A stretch of DNA of 17,746 bases from JAWPNA01 sp045402695 (GTDB lineage Bacteria > Acidobacteriota > Polarisedimenticolia > JACPZX01 > DASXTC01), in contig JAWPNA010000478.1 of the NCBI GenBank assembly GCA_045402695.1, forward strand, positions 1-17,746. Direction: 5' to 3'. Below are positions 14,826 through 17,746 of the stretch, piece after piece. How positions within the stretch are numbered: the first letter of the stretch is position 1; each line of letters begins with the position of its first letter. The notes beneath the pieces are model-generated. The model worked only from the letters and a program-made list of their open reading frames with translations, was not told the origin of the DNA and made no database searches. The position numbers were made by a program, and so were the translations under genes.

Positions 14826-15554
14826 TCACTCAAGCATCGTGGAGAGTTCCGCCAGATCCGCTATTGCGCGGCAGTCGGGCGCCCCGGCCGGCCGCACCGC
14901 GGGTCCCCACTGCCCATACGGATCGAACAGCGCCGCGTGCATGCCGGCACTGGCGGCTCCCAGGACATCGATGGTGTAGACATCGCCGACGTAGAGCGCG
15001 CGACCAGGGTCCACGCCTCCAGCCTTCTGCAGCGCGAGGTTGAAGATCTCGGGATGGGGCTTCTCAACACCGGCATGGGCCGAATCGATGATGACGTCGA
15101 ACCTGCCCGCCAGGCCGAGCTGCTCCAGTTGATGCAGGAGCGTCCCGTTGGAGTTGGAGATGATGCCGAGCCGGTATCCGCGCTGTGTGAGATCCTCGAG
15201 CAGCGGCACGGTGGAGGAAGCGACCCGGTCCCATGAGGAGGCGGGCCGGGTCACAGTGAGGACCACCTCCACGAGTGTCTCGCTGTCGACCGGGCTTGCC
15301 CCGCAGAGCTCCAGCACCTGCCGCCAGAAGTTGCGCCAGACCCTCGCCTCCACCCATCCCGTCCGGGGCAGCAGCCCTTGCTTCCATCTCTCGAGGATGG
15401 CGCGGTCGAGATCCCTGCGCGCCGTCAGCTCGGCGCGGCGCAGATGGATCTCGTCCACGCCGAAGCCATGGGCAGAGAGCGCCCGGACGACCAGCGAGTA
15501 GTTCAACCCGATGAGCGTGTTGCCGGCGTCGAAGAAGATCCAGTCGATGGTCAA
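14826..15554 (-). CDS. HAD-superfamily hydrolase (HAD-IA type) with a DxG motif I
   Basis: A 242-residue HAD protein. Motif I is FFDAGNTL with nucleophile D9, a helical cap follows (residues about 16-100), motif II is IISNSNG, motif III is the Lys of EKPHPEIF, and motif IV is YVGDVYTIDVLGA. Position +2 after the nucleophile is Gly11, where most phosphatases have Asp, so classic phosphomonoesterase activity is less certain. The DAG(G/N)T variant forms its own widespread subgroup. The only possible start ahead of motif I is TTG 15554, directly after the TAG stop of the small Cys/His-rich gene. AGAGG lies 12 bases upstream inside that gene, so translation is probably coupled. The substrate is unknown. 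Confidence 0.9.
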   Translation of the reverse strand: MTIDWIFFDAGNTLIGLNYSLVVRALSAHGFGVDEIHLRRAELTARRDLDRAILERWKQGLLPRTGWVEARVWRNFWRQVLELCGASPVDSETLVEVVLTVTRPASSWDRVASSTVPLLEDLTQRGYRLGIISNSNGTLLHQLEQLGLAGRFDVIIDSAHAGVEKPHPEIFNLALQKAGGVDPGRALYVGDVYTIDVLGAASAGMHAALFDPYGQWGPAVRPAGAPDCRAIADLAELSTMLE

Positions 15555-15851
15555 CTACCGGGTGAACCTCTGGATCATCGCACCGCCGGAGGCGGGATCC
15601 GTGCCGGTGCGCTGGGTGTCTGGGGCGTGGGGGTCGGCGGCGCCGGCGGGGGGGTCGGGGCCCAGGAAGGCAGGAGGCCGAATCCCCTTCTCGACGCTTC
15701 TCATGTTGAGGCGGCCCTGAAAGCAGTCCACGCATCCCGGGAAGGTCTTGTGCGTGCCGCGGAAGACGCAGTCGTCCACACGGTACCAGACCTCGAACTT
15801 GTGGCAATAGAAATCGTCGTGCGGACCCCGCGTGCCCATCGTGATCTTCAT
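15555..15851 (-). CDS. Small Cys/His-rich, probably metal-binding protein of unknown function
   Basis: About 98 residues. The first half is compact and carries the spaced ligands C16-H17, C28, H34 and C40-V-D-C43 (YCHKFEVWYRVDDC, then GTHKTFPGCVDCFQG), consistent with one zinc or other metal site. The second half is Pro, Gly and Ala rich (LGPDPPAGAADPHAPD) and probably disordered. I do not recognise the family. The start is uncertain: ATG 15851 has AGGTGA 11 bases upstream, and an in-frame GTG at 15866 would add five residues. Its TAG stop abuts the TTG start of the HAD gene, and the PLP-enzyme gene lies upstream on the same strand. The Cys pattern and the coupling to a recognised gene argue that it is real. 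Confidence 0.75.
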   Translation of the reverse strand: MKITMGTRGPHDDFYCHKFEVWYRVDDCVFRGTHKTFPGCVDCFQGRLNMRSVEKGIRPPAFLGPDPPAGAADPHAPDTQRTGTDPASGGAMIQRFTR

Positions 15852-15873
15852 CGTGTTCCGCTTCACCTGATGA

Positions 15874-15909
15874 CTCGGTTACCTTGAACCGAGCCCGTAC
15901 AAATGTCAA
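15874..15909 (-). promoter_or_regulatory. TTGACA box plus inverted repeat ahead of the Cys/His-rich gene
   Basis: On the minus strand a perfect TTGACA (15904-15909) is followed 17 bases on by CAAGGT, a poor -10. That hexamer is the loop of a perfect 7-bp inverted repeat, ctcggtt (15874-15880) with aaccgag (15887-15893). No T-run follows, so a standard terminator is unlikely. It could be an activator-dependent promoter with an operator, or an RNA hairpin just ahead of the ribosome site. Confidence 0.35.
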
Positions 15910-15934
15910 GGGCGCGTGCGACTCCGCCATCTCC

Positions 15935-16948
15935 TCATGTCGCGAGAAGACCTCCGTAGGCGAACAATGCCGGGGTCCCGCCGGTGTGAAAGAAGACGAC
16001 CGTCTCGTCCGGGAGGATCTCCTTCCGGCGGCACATGCCGAGCAGCCCGGCCATCGCCTTTCCTGTGTAGACCGGGTCGAGGAAGATCCCCTCGGAGCGC
16101 GCCAGCGCCCTGATCGCCTCCATCCCCTCCGCCGTCGGCGCCCCGTACGCGCGGCCCGCATCGGAGTACCGGACGCGCACGTCGCCGTCGCGCAGAACGA
16201 TTTCGCGCCCCAGGAGGAAGGCGGCCCCCGTCACGAGATGATCGATCGGAGGCACGCCCAGGCCTTCGGGCATCCCGGGCGGCGCCGCCGAGATCCCCGT
16301 CACGGACACCGGCCGACCGGCCAGGAGGTTGCCCAGGAGCAGGCCCGCAAGCGTCCCGCCGGTGCCGAAGGAGACGACCACGTGCGCAACCGTCAGTCCG
16401 GCCGCATCCGCCTGCTCCATCATCTCATCGAAGGCGTCGCGGTACCCCAGAGCGCCGAGCGGGGTGCTGCCGCCCGGGCCGATCAGGTAGGGACGCCGTC
16501 CATCCGACATGAGCTGTTCCTCGGCGGCGGCGAACGCCTCCTGTACCCGCCGGGCGGTCAACTCCTGCGGGGTGAGCGAGAGGAACGTAATCGTGGCGCC
16601 CAGCACGCGGCTCAGCAGGAGGTTGCCCCTGGCCTCCGCGGGAGGGGACCCGGCGATGATCAGGTGGCACTCCATCCCGAGCCGCCGCGCGGCCGCCGCG
16701 CTCATGCGCGTGTGGTTGGACTGCACGCCCCCGAAGGTGACGATGGTGTCGGCCCCCTCCTGTCGCGCCGCCGCCATCAAGTACTCCAGCTTGCGCGCCT
16801 TGCTGCCCCCGAAGCCGAGGCCGGTGCAGTCGTCTCGCTTGATCCAGATGTCAGCGGCCCCCATCTCGGCCGAGAACCGGCGCGCGCGCTCGAGAGGCGT
16901 GGGGAGATGGGCGAGTGACAGCCGGGCGGGGACGGTGCCTGCATTCAT
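15935..16948 (-). CDS. dcyD: PLP-dependent D-cysteine desulfhydrase-like enzyme (ACC deaminase family)
   Basis: A 337-residue fold-type II PLP enzyme. It has the family opening (LPTPLERARRFSAEMGA), the cofactor lysine K50 in GGSKARKLEYL, the GGVQSNHTR substrate loop and GTGGTLAG phosphate loop, and HTGGTPALFAY near the end. ACC deaminases carry Glu and Leu at positions numbered 295 and 322 in the Pseudomonas enzyme. Here T295 (VYTGKA) and T322 (HTGG) fall at those numbers, as in D-cysteine desulfhydrases, which release pyruvate, ammonia and sulfide. The activity is therefore predicted from known family residues, not proven. GAGG lies 7 bases before ATG 16948. It heads a minus-strand row with the Cys/His-rich and HAD genes. 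Confidence 0.88.
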   Translation of the reverse strand: MNAGTVPARLSLAHLPTPLERARRFSAEMGAADIWIKRDDCTGLGFGGSKARKLEYLMAAARQEGADTIVTFGGVQSNHTRMSAAAARRLGMECHLIIAGSPPAEARGNLLLSRVLGATITFLSLTPQELTARRVQEAFAAAEEQLMSDGRRPYLIGPGGSTPLGALGYRDAFDEMMEQADAAGLTVAHVVVSFGTGGTLAGLLLGNLLAGRPVSVTGISAAPPGMPEGLGVPPIDHLVTGAAFLLGREIVLRDGDVRVRYSDAGRAYGAPTAEGMEAIRALARSEGIFLDPVYTGKAMAGLLGMCRRKEILPDETVVFFHTGGTPALFAYGGLLAT

Positions 16949-17094
16949 GACGAGACCTCACGAGGCGGCGAATGCCGCGTCAATCTTGGCGAAAGCCGGA
17001 GGTCATGCTACCCTGAATCCCCATCCCACACCGGCACGTATAAGGATATCAGCACGTCCATCGGGAGGGGAGGACTCTGAGGAGCGGGACCATC

Positions 17095-17746
17095 ATGTCG
17101 AGAACCTCGAAGCGGCGCTGGGTGATTGGAGTCGTCTCGGTGCTGGTGCTCGTCGCCGTTGTTCTGGCCGTCTCGTACAGGCAATCGCTGTTCGCGCGCG
17201 ATCGCAAGGGCCTCGGTGCTGACGATCTCGATCTGAGGATCGGCAAAGCGGATATCGCCGATGTGCAGATCGCGGTGAGCGAGGTGGGCACCATCGAGCC
17301 GGTGGTGAAGGTTGACGTCAAGTCCACATTGTCGGGCACCGTCAGGGAGATCCTAGTGCGCGAGGGCGACCGGGTGCGCGCGGGCCAGACCTTGGCGCGG
17401 GTGGAGCCGGACGTCAATCAGGCCAAGACGCTCTCCGCCGTGAAGTCGGAGGTGACCGTCACCGAGATCGATCTGGAGAAGGCGAGGAAGGACATCGAAA
17501 CCAACCAATCGCTCATGGACGAGGGTTACCTCTCCGAGCAGGACTTCCGCGAGATCAAGAAGCGCTTCGACACGGCGCTGGAGCGCTACAACCAGGCACA
17601 ACGGGAATTCAGGATCGTCGTGGACAGCGGCATCCCGCTGGACAAGCCGATCTCCACCGGCCGGTCGGTGAACGTGGACTCGCCCATGGACGGTTACGTC
17701 ATCAAGAAGAACGTGGAGATCGGGCAGACGGTCATGAGCGGGGTCT
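17095..17746 (+). CDS. HlyD-family periplasmic adaptor subunit of an efflux system (5' part only)
   Basis: The open frame runs from ATG 17095 to the right edge, giving 217 residues with no stop. A short basic N-terminus and one membrane helix (WVIGVVSVLVLVAVVLAV) precede the first lipoyl half (VKSTLSGTVREILVREGDRV, then AGQTLARVEPD). A long charged coiled-coil hairpin comes next (SEVTVTEIDLEKARKDIE, then DFREIKKRFDTALERYNQ). The second lipoyl half begins with VDSPMDGYVIKKNVEIGQTV. This is the membrane-fusion architecture, and the transporter and outer-membrane partners should lie to the right. AGGAG ten bases upstream supports the start. It is distinct in sequence from the adaptor at the left edge and points the opposite way. 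Confidence 0.92.
   Translation, partial: MSRTSKRRWVIGVVSVLVLVAVVLAVSYRQSLFARDRKGLGADDLDLRIGKADIADVQIAVSEVGTIEPVVKVDVKSTLSGTVREILVREGDRVRAGQTLARVEPDVNQAKTLSAVKSEVTVTEIDLEKARKDIETNQSLMDEGYLSEQDFREIKKRFDTALERYNQAQREFRIVVDSGIPLDKPISTGRSVNVDSPMDGYVIKKNVEIGQTVMSGV

Noticed and set aside
17039..17044. TATAAG as a -10 box for the right-edge HlyD gene
   Set aside because: No acceptable -35 hexamer is found at 16-19 bases upstream, so it is left as a possibility only.
1..17746. CRISPR arrays, tRNA or rRNA genes, phage or transposase genes
   Set aside because: No regular spaced repeats, no tRNA T-loop-type sequence, no rRNA-like sequence and no recognisable mobile-element protein were seen on reading both strands.

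Overview
The window is GC-rich, densely packed bacterial DNA and reads as ordinary chromosome, not phage or plasmid. Several features indicate a Gram-negative envelope: two HlyD-type periplasmic adaptors, a periplasmic-type di-haem cytochrome c, several Sec signal peptides, and an exported protein ending in an outer-membrane-style C-terminal Phe. An uncultured soil or sediment lineage such as Acidobacteriota or a relative would fit. That placement is inference from style, because the window holds no marker gene that settles it.

Layout, left to right. (1) 1-2110, all minus strand: the start of a MacA-like HlyD adaptor running off the left edge; an HU protein with a clear sigma70 promoter, strong ribosome site and textbook terminator; then a coupled pair, a PTS EIIA (PtsN-like) domain protein overlapping a small zinc-ribbon protein by GTGA. 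(2) 2187-5383, plus strand: an exported M1-family zinc aminopeptidase followed at once by a multi-pass membrane protein of unknown function. (3) 5361-7497, minus strand: a di-haem c-type cytochrome, an NrtS-like small nitrate/nitrite transporter and an M50 site-2-protease-family membrane peptidase. A 297-bp inverted-repeat (foldback) element lies between the cytochrome and nrtS. (4) 7568-11552, plus strand: a bifunctional homocysteine S-methyltransferase/methylenetetrahydrofolate reductase with a near-consensus promoter, then a KefB-type cation/proton antiporter with an RCK domain. (5) 11557-14807: an unrecognised secreted protein (minus), a J-domain chaperone with only half of the usual zinc finger (plus), and an unrecognised exported, possibly outer-membrane protein (plus). 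(6) 14826-16948, minus strand: a D-cysteine desulfhydrase-like PLP enzyme, a small Cys/His-rich protein of unknown function and a HAD-family hydrolase whose TTG start abuts the previous stop codon. (7) 17095 to the right edge: a second HlyD-type adaptor, plus strand.

Most genes are housekeeping or general physiology (one-carbon/methionine metabolism, cation homeostasis, nucleoid, protein folding, envelope proteolysis). I see no CRISPR array, transposase, phage gene, tRNA or rRNA. The least explained item is the foldback element at 6117-6413: near-identical 24-bp ends, diverged arms of about 120 bp and a nested hairpin at its centre. Next come the paired 16-bp repeats flanking the HU promoter, the Cys/His-rich small protein, and the chain of overlapping mini-ORFs before the left adaptor gene. 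None of these amounts to a demonstrated new system.
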